Shown here piece after piece: positions 22,693 through 32,902 of a stretch of DNA of 64,000 nt (positions are counted from its first letter, which is position 1; every line of letters begins with the position of its first letter). A program made the position numbers and the translations under genes. This stretch comes from Diphasiastrum complanatum (taxonomy: Eukaryota > Streptophyta > Lycopodiopsida > Lycopodiales > Lycopodiaceae), in assembly GCA_029204225.1 (NCBI GenBank), contig CM055099.1, positions 60,299,919 to 60,363,918 of the forward strand, read 5' to 3'. Under the pieces are notes generated by a model, which was not told the origin of the DNA, ran no database searches, and saw only the letters and a program-made list of their open reading frames with translations.

Positions 22693-23416
22693 TGTTGTGG
22701 GTATTTCATGTATACAAATAAATAAGTGGGTCCCACCACTTAAAATACTGTTGGCCAAGCCTTGCCTAGTGGGCCCCGTTACAGTACAATAGAATAATAA
22801 GTGCAAGGCACTGGCATCCTGTGTGTATAAGCCCAGCCACCAATGAGCACAAGTAGCAAGTTGTAATTCCTAGGAATAAGAGACTAGGGGCTTAAAACTC
22901 TAAAATGACATTAGAGGCCCTGAGTCAAGTTGCAAATAAAAAAGCTAAAAGGGCCCAACTTAAAACTCACATGAATCATGTGAGTGTCCTTGTGCTTTCT
23001 TAGCACCAATAGATTTAAGTTGTGTTTATCTTAAAGGCTTGGATTAGAATCCTTGTCCCAGTGAAGTGGCCAATGAGAGTAAAGGAGGCTCACCTCTAAA
23101 ATCTATAAGAGAGAGTCATTTCCTTTGTATTGTATCATCTTACATTCTCATTCTAATAAAACTCTCTTGATTTCTCCATCTCCATCTCTCTCTCTCCTCT
23201 CTCTCTCTCTCTTCTCCCTCTCTCCCTACGTTGGGATAGAATAGCTTTGGGTAGGCGCTCGAGCTCCAAAGCCTTTCTCAACCTAGGCATTCTCTCTCTC
23301 CCTCTCTCCATTCTCTTTCTCCTCCCTCTCCTCTCCCTCTCTCTTCTTGCTATGCAGGTGAAGGCGAGGTTGCCGCTCCCAGTGACGGACTCCTATGCTA
23401 CATCGACGACACAACA
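22693..23416 (+). repeat. 3' LTR of the gag-only element
   Basis: 724 bp, TGTTGTGGG...CACAACA. It has one CTATAAGAG (near 23103), one AATAAAA (near 23156) and only short TC tracts, compared with the duplicated block in the 5' LTR. What follows (CAGCATGCCC) is not a primer site, which confirms that it is a 3' or solo LTR. Confidence 0.75.
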
Positions 23417-25069
23417 ACAGCATGCCCAAAACCTCTATGATTGGGCACAGTTTGCTTTGAACTGCCTTCATGAGTGCCTTAAGAACAAGCAGCCATTAAC
23501 CATACTGGGATATCTCATGACAGATATCACTCTCCAACAAGTACAAAATGGACCCAAGCTTCAACAAAACCTACAGATTGCAGACAAAGCATGGGACATT
23601 CCCATTGGGTCAAAACAGTCCAACGTGCATGCTCACGGGCTACTTCGCCATCGGGACTCCAACCCAAAAGAGTCAACACCAGTATTCTTCCACTGGTATA
23701 GAAGCAGAAAACCTCACAACCAGACCCATAAGCAGCCGCATTCTCAGAAGCTCAAGAGGCCGATACCTCCAAGGCCCAGTTGCCAAACACCTGGCAACAA
23801 AGAATACAAAGGAAGCTTCAAGCTAGGAGAACATCACCAACTGGAATAGCATCAGACAGTTCAGCTTCCGATGATGGAAGCTCCACTTCAGCATCCCAAC
23901 AACACTCATCACCCTCACACATCATTGATGGGGGTGATGGAGCAACTACATCTACACCAGCACCAGACACGACCACATTACAAGTCGTGGTTCAACCAGA
24001 CAACGTCACCACCCCACCCACATTGATTACCACACCAATGCCGCCAATGTCACCACATGCAACAGTTTTTTTTTTTTTTTTTTTTTTGGGGGGGGGGACT
24101 AGGGAGTTCCAGTCCTCGAGACACGAAAGCGGCCAAGCAGCCACAAAGTCAACAACCACAGGCCCAATAAGTCCACATCTTGGACACTTCACAATATTTT
24201 GATGTTGCGGACCTGATGGAAATAAGCGATGATGAACCAGAGAAGGTGGATCAGTCAGGAAGAAGTCTGACCTCTCCAATAACCACCACCACAACAACCA
24301 CCATTGCCACTAACATCATTCCTCCACTCCCTCCACCTCCATCTTCAGTGCCTACACAACACGTATTCTTTGTATTAGCTTCACCAGCTCACACCCCTGA
24401 CCAGTACCCAATCCTCACTAACCCTAAGAAGCTCTCTGAAGCAGCTAAGTGCTCAATGATCGGCCTATCTGAAGCAAGCCACCACATGCATTGGTTGGTA
24501 AGCCAGCATTAGACGCTCGAGAACGAGGTCAAGTACCAAGACCAAGAAATTGCGCAACAACAGAGGCTGGACAAAGAGAAGGAAAAGGAGATAGAGGAAA
24601 TTAGATCCATGATGGTTGGGCAAAAGACCACTCTAGAAGAGGTTCAGCAGCAACTGAAGCACCAGATGGTCCAGATCAACCAAGTACGAGACGGATCATC
24701 AGGTGAAATGATAATTGATGCCCCTCTAGTTAAGCCCGAGGACATACAATTTCAGGCCCCACAGGCCTCAGCCATCCGGATGGAAAAGTATGTGTGTCTG
24801 ATCCAAGGATGGGAAGCCGAGAAAAAGAATTTTGAAAATATTGTGGCCAAGCAAGAAAAGATCATCCTGGAGTCCCAGAAGCAGCTAGAAGACACAAAGA
24901 AGGCCCTCCAACAAGTCTTGGACAAGGTGAACTAGTTGTGGGACACGGCGTGCAAGGCCCAAGCAGGTGCTCATTCGAAGAAACCACGGGACGATGATGG
25001 GAATGACGGAGCCGGAAATAAGGATGGGCAAACCCGACCATCAGATGGTAGTTCGAAATCGGGTATCTA
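23417..25069 (+). pseudogene. Retroelement-associated gag-like/coiled-coil ORF, plus copy
   Basis: Pieces in three frames read YDWAQFALNCLHECLKNKQ near the start, then Ser/Thr/Pro-rich low complexity, then an acidic ISDDEPEKVD patch. A long heptad-rich coiled coil follows (LENEVKYQDQEIAQQQ, LEEVQQQLKHQMVQINQ, QKQLEDTKKALQQVLDKV), with a Gly/Asp-rich basic tail. A TAG at 24510 and a TAG at 24933 are both in frame with the coiled coil. The order of parts matches the minus-strand ORF at 32903-34943, so they are probably the same protein type. A T/G homopolymer at 24066-24096 breaks the middle. I do not recognise a named family. The N-terminus appears cut off by the LTR at 23416. Confidence 0.5.
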
Positions 25070-25835
25070 GAGAGCGGAGCTGCTTCCAGAGTTTTTTCCC
25101 CTCCCCCTCCCACTTTTAACCCCTCCTCTTATTCCGCATTTAATTTTTCTAAAACATTCATTCCAACTTACCCTATTTTTGCATCTTCCCTCTCTCCACC
25201 ACTGTACTAGGTTTCTTTCCTTGCCTAACCTAAATCCAAAATCTAGTCAATCTAGCATCATAGAGACGGAGTTAGTTGTCACGCGTAGATTCATTCCCAT
25301 GAGTGCGATAGTTTAGTTCAAATTTCAGCATGAATGGAAGATCTAAATCTAACTCTACATCCATTAACCCTACTCATTAACACTAAGATCCATTAACACT
25401 GCGATCCACAAGAAAGATAGCTAACTCTTTCTCTCTCTCTCTTTCTTTTTCATAAAAAGTATAATAACACTCAATCCCAATAATATTCAGATCTAATAAT
25501 TAGGAAAATCCAAAGAAAGCGTGAGAGATGGAGAAGGAAAGAAGAAGAGCAAGGATATTCATCAATCCATTTCTGAAGAGAACCAATCTGCTTTATTGAA
25601 ATGAGGAAATGAACATGAGGAGCAACTCGAGTTGGTCCCTTCTTATAGTAGAGAGGAGGACCCTGGCCTCTGAATCCTATTGGTCCAGTCTTGCCTCTCT
25701 TTTTATTCAAATTTAAAAAAGTGTGGGAAGCATCAAAATTGGAAGGAAACCCAACTTTATTCACTAACTTGTTATTTAGGCCCTACAACATTAAAAGTCT
25801 CGCAAAAAGGCCTAAACGGTCCTTTTATTGACTTT
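25070..25835 (-). repeat. Putative LTR of a minus-strand element, left part
   Basis: Read on the minus strand there is a TATA-like ACTATAAGAAGGG (near 25642-25654) and, about 60 bp downstream, AATAAAG (near 25591). This is the compact promoter/poly(A) arrangement of an LTR R region. The copia element at 25836 splits it from 31994-32117, where a polypurine-like GGTGGGGGATAC precedes TGTTGGAGGG. No second LTR copy is present to prove it, and the lower boundary is unknown. Confidence 0.4.
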
Positions 25836-26517
25836 TGTAAAAATTACAGCAAATAAGGATCCTAAAACACTTTAAATGATGAGGGAAACAATAGATTATG
25901 ATTTCATAAGATTAGCACAAGTTGAACCATCAAAATCCATCAAAAATCTATGCTTGAACCTCACTAAATGGCCCAAATCCTTGAAGAAGGCTTCACACAT
26001 GTGAAAGTACGGCCTCCCACAGTCTGAGTACTGTACACCAGACCTACATTCAATCCTATAATCATTAGTAATCACAAGTACTCAAACAATTATGAACATA
26101 GAGAGCAATTGCACCATTATGAGAGAAAAAACATGAAATTGCTTGATTGATTTTGGTGAGATATCATCACCTATATATACATGATCCATCACGGTTTTGG
26201 GCAGGTATGAGTAGCCCTAAACCTATCCCTAATGCTAATTTTGGTGGATCTTTCATCCCTACCAAGTTAGGGTTGGAATCTTGGAGATCCCTCAACAATG
26301 CAAAAATTACCAAAAATAGCTCCTATTTTTTCTCCCTTGTATCTAAGCATAATTTGGACTCATTCCAAAGGTTCTAACACTTAGGTCTACTTGAGAACAT
26401 CCTTATGAATGGAATCCTATGCTATTTGGCACGTGTGACAAGCCACATCATGACCATCTAACTATTTACAAGTCATATGACCAAAACTAGTCAAGCTAGA
26501 ATTGTGAATTTTTAACA
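25836..26517 (-). repeat. 3' LTR of the copia element
   Basis: On the minus strand it starts TGTTAAAAATTC and ends ATTTTTACA. A TATA box (minus TATATATAGG) lies near 26172-26180. Compared with the 5' LTR I see only three substitutions, all within about 60 bp (near 26000-26050). Confidence 0.95.
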
Positions 26518-26528
26518 CTCCTCCTCAC
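26518..26528 (-). other. Polypurine tract
   Basis: Minus-strand GTGAGGAGGAG lies directly next to the 3' LTR start TGTTAAAA. It is the expected primer for plus-strand DNA synthesis. Confidence 0.85.
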
Positions 26529-26531
26529 TAT

Positions 26532-29500
26532 CTAGCTTGGTTCAATAATTGCTTTACTAATCACTCCAAGTGATGATCTGAACTTCATAAAAGGTGTCTT
26601 TTGAAGTGGTTTAGTAAGTAGATCAGCTACACATTCATTGCTTGGAACATGCTCCAAAGCAATCTCCTTGGCTTGCACCATTTCTCTCACAAAGTGATGG
26701 CATATCTCAATGTGCTTAGATCTTGCATGGAAGATTGGGTTAGATGCAAGGTGTTGGGCTGATATATTGTCATTGTAGATGATTGGTGCCTCCTCTGAAT
26801 CCATGATCTTTAGTTCCACCAATAATCTCTTGATCCAAAGTACCTCCTTTGTAGTGGTTGTCAAAGCTTTGTACTCGGCCTCGGTTGAAGATAGAGATAT
26901 AGTTTCTTGCTTTTTTGAAAGCCATGAAACCACACCTTCTCCTATGAAAGTTGAATAGGCACTTGTTGATTTCCTATCCCTCTTGTCCCCTGCAAAATCT
27001 GAATCACTAAATGCATGAAGGTTAATCACATCTCCTCTATATAGAATCCCAAAATCCAATGTACCCGAGATGTATCTTAGAATCCTCTTAGCCTTTTTCC
27101 AATGGATATTCAATGGCTTTTGCATGGATCGGCTCAACCTACATACACTAAAGCTAAGATCTGGTCTAGTTATAGTGATCCACATTAAGGAACCTATAAG
27201 TTGCCTAAACAAAGTGATGTCCATGAAGGATCTTTCATCATCTTCATTTGGCACTTTTACATCTTGCTCCATTGGTGTGTCAACACTTTTGCATACTTCC
27301 ATCTTAAACTTCTTCAAAAGACTTTGAGCATAGTTTACTTGACTTATAAAGATAAAATCAGACCCTCTAAGTACTTCTATGCCTAAGATGAAGTGAAGAC
27401 ACCCTAGATCTACCATCTTGAACTCTAAGGATAGATCTATCTTGATTTTTTCAATACCATCAACACTATTTCCACTAATGATGATGTCATCTACATAAAT
27501 GAGTAAAAGTACAATACCAACATCATCAAACTTAATGTAAAGAGTGGGATCATATTCACTTTGAACAAAAGAAAGTGAAATAAGATAGCAATGTAGTCTT
27601 GAATTCCAAGATCTCGAGGCTTGCTTCAAGCCATAGATGCTTCTTTGGAGATGGCATACTTTGTTCTCCATTCCATGCTTGATGAACCCTTGTGGCTGCT
27701 CCATATAGATATCCTCTTCCAAAAAACCATTCAAGAAAGCATTAGAGACATCCATTTGACATAGAATCCATCCAAAATGTGATGCAAGTGCAATGATTAG
27801 TCTTATTGTGACCATCTTGGCCACGGGTGCAAAAGTTTCCTCATAGTCTATCCCTCTCTCTTGAGCATAACCTTTTGCAACTAATCTTGCTTTATGTTTG
27901 TTAACACTCCCATTTGCATTCAACTTAAGCTTGAAGACCCACTTGCATCCTATTACATTCCTTTGAGGTCTCTCAACAAGCAACCAAGTTTCATTCTCAA
28001 TCAAGGCATCATACTCATCCAACATAGCTTTATACCATTCTTTGGAGTTCAATGCATCTTCAACATTAGACGGTTCTTCAAAACTAGATAAAGCATAAGA
28101 AGTGGATGAGATACCCTCAACTTGCTGTCCTTTGCCTTGATATGTGAGCCTTGATGGCTCCACTTTTGCCCTTGAAGATCTCCTTGGTGTGATAGGTGGG
28201 TTTGGTGCTTGCTCCTCCATGAGCTCCTCCTCAAAACCAAGATCTTGCTCCTCGGCCATCTTCTTCTTGATTGTTGGAGCACTTGAGCCTTCTTCAAGCA
28301 TATGCATATGATGTTCATCAAAGATGACATCCCTTGAAACAACAAATTTGTTCAAGGATGGGAGATAGAGTTTGTAGCCCTTGCTTGAGCTTGCATATCC
28401 AAGCATGATCCCTCTTGTGGAAGATGGATCCTCCTTGGTTCTTGTTTCCAATGGCACATGCACATAACATATACACCCAAAAACTTTCAAGTGATTAAGA
28501 TTGGGTTTCTTTCCATACAACATCTCATAAGGAGTTTTGCCTTCAATTGCTTTGCAAGACACCCTATTCATCAAGTAGTTTGCACATACAAGAGACTCAC
28601 CCCAAAAGGATTTGGGCAAACAAGCATCTAATCTTAAAGCCTTAGAACATTCACATAATGTTCTATTCCTTCTTTCAGCAACTCCATTTTGTTGAGGAGT
28701 GTAAGGACAAGAAGTCTCTTTCTTGATCCCTTCCTCCTCACAAAAGGCCTTGAACTCATTGGAGATGAATTCTCCACCATTGTCACTTCTAAGAATCTTG
28801 ATGCTATGATTATGATGCTTTTCCACAGACAACTTGAACTTTACAAAAGTATCAAATACTTGAGACTTGAAGGAAAGTAAGAACACCCAACAATATCTTG
28901 AGTAGTCATCAATGAAGGTTAAAAACATGGATGAACCTCCATTAGATTTGGTGCTAGCAATGTGCACATCCGAGTGTATGAGTTCAAGAGGATGAGATGA
29001 CTTTGTGATGGAGTTAGGAAACACCTTCTTATGTGCCTTGGATAAGGCACAAGCTTCACAAACCTTGTCTTCCTTCCCAATAGACCTTGGTAGGCCTAAA
29101 GCATACTCCTCCTTGATCATAGCCTCCATGGAACCCGAGTTGACATGTCCAAGTCTTTTGTGCCATAAAGTAAAGGTAGATATCTTGCTCTTCTCGGCCA
29201 ACATGACAACATTAGTATCCACAAATGCATCCAGCTTATAAAGTTTGCCAAGTCTAGTGCCCTTAGCCACTATCTTACCCTTCTTCTTGATGAAACATTC
29301 ATTTGAAGCAAAGTCAACATTGAAACCATTGTCTACCATTTGGCCAACACTTAGTAGATTCTTTGTTATTGTAGGAATGTACAAAACACCTTCTATGTTG
29401 ATCTTTTTGGAAGATCCTAAGCAAAGGGGAATGCTACCAACTCCTTCAATCTTACAAGCTTCATCATTTGCTGTATAGATAGACTTTATAGGTCCATCAT

Positions 29501-30500
29501 AAGATAAGAGAGAAGAGAAAAACTCCCTTTTACTAGTCATGTGTGAACTAGCACCCGAGTCAATCCACCAAGGATCTTCTCCTTTGAAGCTTGTTGAAGA
29601 AAATATGGACATCATGAGAGAGTCCTCATGTGAACTCTCCTCCTCCTCCTCTTTGCTCATGTTGGCTTGGCTTTGATCTTGCTTCCTCTTGAAGCATTCC
29701 GAGGCATAATGCCCCATCTTGCTACAATAGTAGCACTTCACCTTTGATTTGTCCTTCTTGACTTTGGTGGTTGATGGAGATGCCTTTGGGGGTCCTTCTT
29801 GATCCTCAAGCTTTGTAGACTTCTTGAATGTTGATCCTTTGCCTTTGGACTTGCCTTTGCCTTTGGTGAAGAGAGCTTGGTCATCTCCACCTTGGATGGA
29901 AAGCCTATCCATCCTCTCTTGCATTTGGCTCCTTCTTGATTCCTCGGCCATGAGCGTGCCTTGGAGTTCTTCAAGTATGGGTAGCTTACCCATAATTGCA
30001 TATCCCTGAACCAAATTGTCAAATTCAAAGCTTAGTCCATTCAATATGAGTTGAACAAGCTCTTCATCCTTGATAGGGTCACCTATAAAGGCTAGCTCTT
30101 TGTTCAATTCCTTTACTCTTAGGACAAAAGTATGTGCACTCTCTCCTTTCTTTTGATAGCTTCTATAGATTTGATTCTTCAAAGCTAACATTCTAGTTTG
30201 GTTCTTGGATTCATAGACCTTTTGCAAAGTCTCCCAAGCATCTTGAGCTGAAGTGCAATCTCCTACCTCTCTTAAGAGTTCATTTGCAACATTCATTTTT
30301 ATGCAATGTAGTGCAACATTGCACCTCTTGATGTATTTGGCTTTTTCTTGAGGATGAATAGGTTCACCCTCCTTACCATTTAAAATTTCCATCAGATCTT
30401 GCATGATCATGATAGATTCCATTCTAACTTTCCATATGGAATAGTTAGTTTTGTTGAGCCTTTCATTAGTATCCAAAAGATATGCATTTATAGATGCCAT
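26532..30500 (-). CDS. Copia gag-pol polyprotein, intact
   Basis: 1322 codons without interruption. The domains in order are: gag (UBN2-like, about residues 10-200); zinc knuckle CYYCSKMGHYASEC (256-269); aspartic protease DSG (314-316); the pre-integrase H..H/C..C region LWHKRLGH...CEAC (445-484); and integrase with Asp511, Asp573 and Glu609, which gives DD35E spacing. Reverse transcriptase follows, with Asp917 in QMDVSNAF and YVDD at 1002-1005. RNase H has SDSDFAGD (about 1165-1172), STEAEY (1205-1210) and YNDN (1242-1245). All catalytic residues are present, so the element may be active. The protein would be cut by its own protease, and the enzymes copy the RNA inside gag particles and insert the DNA. 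The ATG at 30500 fits the usual gag start, and the stop lies 14 bp from the LTR. Confidence 0.97.
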   Translation of the reverse strand: MASINAYLLDTNERLNKTNYSIWKVRMESIMIMQDLMEILNGKEGEPIHPQEKAKYIKRCNVALHCIKMNVANELLREVGDCTSAQDAWETLQKVYESKNQTRMLALKNQIYRSYQKKGESAHTFVLRVKELNKELAFIGDPIKDEELVQLILNGLSFEFDNLVQGYAIMGKLPILEELQGTLMAEESRRSQMQERMDRLSIQGGDDQALFTKGKGKSKGKGSTFKKSTKLEDQEGPPKASPSTTKVKKDKSKVKCYYCSKMGHYASECFKRKQDQSQANMSKEEEEESSHEDSLMMSIFSSTSFKGEDPWWIDSGASSHMTSKREFFSSLLSYDGPIKSIYTANDEACKIEGVGSIPLCLGSSKKINIEGVLYIPTITKNLLSVGQMVDNGFNVDFASNECFIKKKGKIVAKGTRLGKLYKLDAFVDTNVVMLAEKSKISTFTLWHKRLGHVNSGSMEAMIKEEYALGLPRSIGKEDKVCEACALSKAHKKVFPNSITKSSHPLELIHSDVHIASTKSNGGSSMFLTFIDDYSRYCWVFLLSFKSQVFDTFVKFKLSVEKHHNHSIKILRSDNGGEFISNEFKAFCEEEGIKKETSCPYTPQQNGVAERRNRTLCECSKALRLDACLPKSFWGESLVCANYLMNRVSCKAIEGKTPYEMLYGKKPNLNHLKVFGCICYVHVPLETRTKEDPSSTRGIMLGYASSSKGYKLYLPSLNKFVVSRDVIFDEHHMHMLEEGSSAPTIKKKMAEEQDLGFEEELMEEQAPNPPITPRRSSRAKVEPSRLTYQGKGQQVEGISSTSYALSSFEEPSNVEDALNSKEWYKAMLDEYDALIENETWLLVERPQRNVIGCKWVFKLKLNANGSVNKHKARLVAKGYAQERGIDYEETFAPVAKMVTIRLIIALASHFGWILCQMDVSNAFLNGFLEEDIYMEQPQGFIKHGMENKVCHLQRSIYGLKQASRSWNSRLHCYLISLSFVQSEYDPTLYIKFDDVGIVLLLIYVDDIIISGNSVDGIEKIKIDLSLEFKMVDLGCLHFILGIEVLRGSDFIFISQVNYAQSLLKKFKMEVCKSVDTPMEQDVKVPNEDDERSFMDITLFRQLIGSLMWITITRPDLSFSVCRLSRSMQKPLNIHWKKAKRILRYISGTLDFGILYRGDVINLHAFSDSDFAGDKRDRKSTSAYSTFIGEGVVSWLSKKQETISLSSTEAEYKALTTTTKEVLWIKRLLVELKIMDSEEAPIIYNDNISAQHLASNPIFHARSKHIEICHHFVREMVQAKEIALEHVPSNECVADLLTKPLQKTPFMKFRSSLGVISKAIIEPS

Positions 30501-31298
30501 CTAGTCTCCTAATCAAGGACTTGACACAAATGAAGGTTACTTCTATTGATTTGATTGAAGGTCTACCTTATCCCACTTCTTAGGGACCTGAAAAGATCAG
30601 TAATAGACTTCCTATAAAGATCTAAGAATGATCTCTAACAAAATCAAATCATAGAATACTAGAAACAATGCACTTGCTTGATTGAAGTAGACAATACTAG
30701 TAGAATTGCCCCTCTTTCTATAAAGAACATTAAAGCTTCCAAATGATCTGATCAAGAGTGAATTTCAGCAACCTAATATACTTCCAAAATCACTTGTAAA
30801 AGATCTAAATGGAACTTAATGAGGATGCAACACAATCTACTATCCAATCACAAGCAAAAAATGATCAAAATTGATGAAAAATTGATCTAATTTGGTGCAT
30901 AAGTCAAGCAATGGTTGGACTGAACCTAAATCACTTTAGGAGGTGCCTACTACACCTTAGAACAGCCTTGAAGAGTCCCCAAAACTCTGATCTTCCCTCT
31001 CCTTGAATGCTAGAAAGCCTTCTCTATGAAATCACCTCCAAAACTCGCTTAGAAATCAATGCTTGGAGCAAGCAAAACTTGCTATCTTGGTAATGTGAAT
31101 TGAATTCAACTTTGCCTCTGGTTTTAGACACCTAAACACCTGCAAATGAAGTCACACAACACCAATCTCCAATGTATTTGACTCACTTTGAGTTCTAGAA
31201 TCAATACTAGATGCTAAGATCCAATCTACACAAGATTTAGATCAAAAATTGTGATCAAATTGAATGCAAACCAAGGATTTAGCTCATTTCAGCCTTTA
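30501..31298 (-). other. Untranslated leader of the copia element
   Basis: About 800 bp between the primer-binding site and the gag ATG with no long frame. It presumably carries packaging signals, which is inference. Confidence 0.7.
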
Positions 31299-31311
31299 GG
31301 CTCTGATACCA
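31299..31311 (-). other. Primer-binding site for initiator tRNA-Met
   Basis: Minus-strand TGGTATCAGAGCC begins immediately after the LTR end ATTTTTACA. This is the standard plant copia primer site. Confidence 0.95.
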
Positions 31312-31993
31312 TGTAAAAATTACAGCAAATAAGGATCCTAAAACACTTTAAATGATGAGGGAAACAATAGATTATGATTTCATAAGATTAGCACAAGTTG
31401 AACCATCAAAATCCATCAAAAATCTATGCTTGAACCTCACTAAATGGCCCAAATCCTTGAAGAAGGCTTCACACGTGTGAAAGTACGGCCTCACACAGTC
31501 TGAGTACTGTACACCAGACCTAAATTCAATCCTATAATCATTAGTAATCACAAGTACTCAAACAATTATGAACATAGAGAGCAATTGCACCATTATGAGA
31601 GAAAAAACATGAAATTGCTTGATTGATTTTGGTGAGATATCATCACCTATATATACATGATCCATCACGGTTTTGGGCAGGTATGAGTAGCCCTAAACCT
31701 ATCCCTAATGCTAATTTTGGTGGATCTTTCATCCCTACCAAGTTAGGGTTGGAATCTTGGAGATCCCTCAACAATGCAAAAATTACCAAAAATAGCTCCT
31801 ATTTTTTCTCCCTTGTATCTAAGCATAATTTGGACTCATTCCAAAGGTTCTAACACTTAGGTCTACTTGAGAACATCCTTATGAATGGAATCCTATGCTA
31901 TTTGGCACGTGTGACAAGCCACATCATGACCATCTAACTATTTACAAGTCATATGACCAAAACTAGTCAAGCTAGAATTGTGAATTTTTAACA
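31312..31993 (-). repeat. 5' LTR of the copia element (promoter copy)
   Basis: 682 bp, 99.6% identical by eye to the copy at 25836. The TATA box lies at about 31648-31656 (minus TATATATAGG). Transcription would start shortly downstream on the minus strand. Confidence 0.95.
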
Positions 31994-32117
31994 CTTTTAA
32001 CTAATTAATCAAATAACTATGTGATCATCGGGTTGGACTTACACACGCAGGGTGCCAAATCTCTCTCACTTATTAACTAGGGTTAGGGTTGCCTTGGGAT
32101 CCGCAAACCCTCCAACA
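31994..32117 (-). repeat. Putative LTR of a minus-strand element, right part
   Basis: The minus strand reads TGTTGGAGGGTTTGCGG from 32117, preceded by the purine-rich GGTGGGGGATAC (32118-32129). This would be the polypurine tract and U3 start of a 3' LTR that continues at 25835 beyond the copia insertion. Confidence 0.4.
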
Positions 32118-32902
32118 GTATCCCCCACCAAAACTGGTGGCGGTCCCACGACACCTGCAACATGCAATTATTGGGGACTTTTATTAGATTCGCATCGAAT
32201 CTTGATTAAATGGTACTGCACCTTCTCCATAAAGTCGAGGCGTGCAGTATTAAAACCCAAATTGTGTGGCAAAAAACAATGGTGGGCTCCGGCAATCCAC
32301 TTGGAGGTTGTCCATGATGTGAAGCATGATTCCCAGGAGCCTCCCATCATTGTCGCACAAAAATATAAACGAACAACCGGCAGCTGATCTTTGATTTGCT
32401 CTGAGGCCATCGGCTTATTTGGATCGAATGCTAGAGGAGGGAGACAATCGTCCCATCTGGTTGCCACTAACGTCAACAGAGTTAGATCTTTAGCAAACAT
32501 TGTCGATTGTCACACCGTTGGATCTGGAGAGTGGACATATTCTCTCTGATAGGCTTGTAAGGCACGGTGGAAATCCACTGAGATTGTCTAGTTGTAGGGC
32601 TGATGGATGATTGGCCAATTGGGCATATGGATGGTGATCTTGTCCATAGCCAACCCCAAATCTTTCCATTTATTTCTTCGCGACATTGGCACGTAATAGG
32701 GATCTACTCACAATTGGCGAGGGCTGGCGATGTAACTCCTAATTGATGCCGAAGTTTTTTCAAAAATAGTGATTCTCCATGTCGGCTGCTCTCCCAATGC
32801 AGGTATTTTATCCAACTCTTGGTCAGCCTCTATCTCAGAGGTCTTAAACTTTAGAACCCATCCACCACGCGAGGACTCATGCGGATGTTGCTTTAAGAAG
32901 GT
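32118..32902 (-). other. 3' part of the minus-strand gag-like element
   Basis: No domain-bearing frame. It lies between the coiled-coil ORF and the putative polypurine tract, so it is probably element-internal sequence where pol would be expected. None is seen. Confidence 0.4.

Larger units (their letters stand above)
25836..31993 (-). mobile_element. Complete Ty1/copia retrotransposon, recently inserted
   Basis: Two 682-bp LTRs (25836-26517 and 31312-31993) enclose a primer-binding site, one intact 1322-codon gag-pol frame and a polypurine tract, all in minus orientation. By eye the LTRs differ at three positions in 682 (0.44%), meaning recent insertion. CTTT flanks both sides (25832-25835 and 31994-31997). 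A 5-bp duplication would need one mismatch. Everything an autonomous copia needs is visible. Confidence 0.95.
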
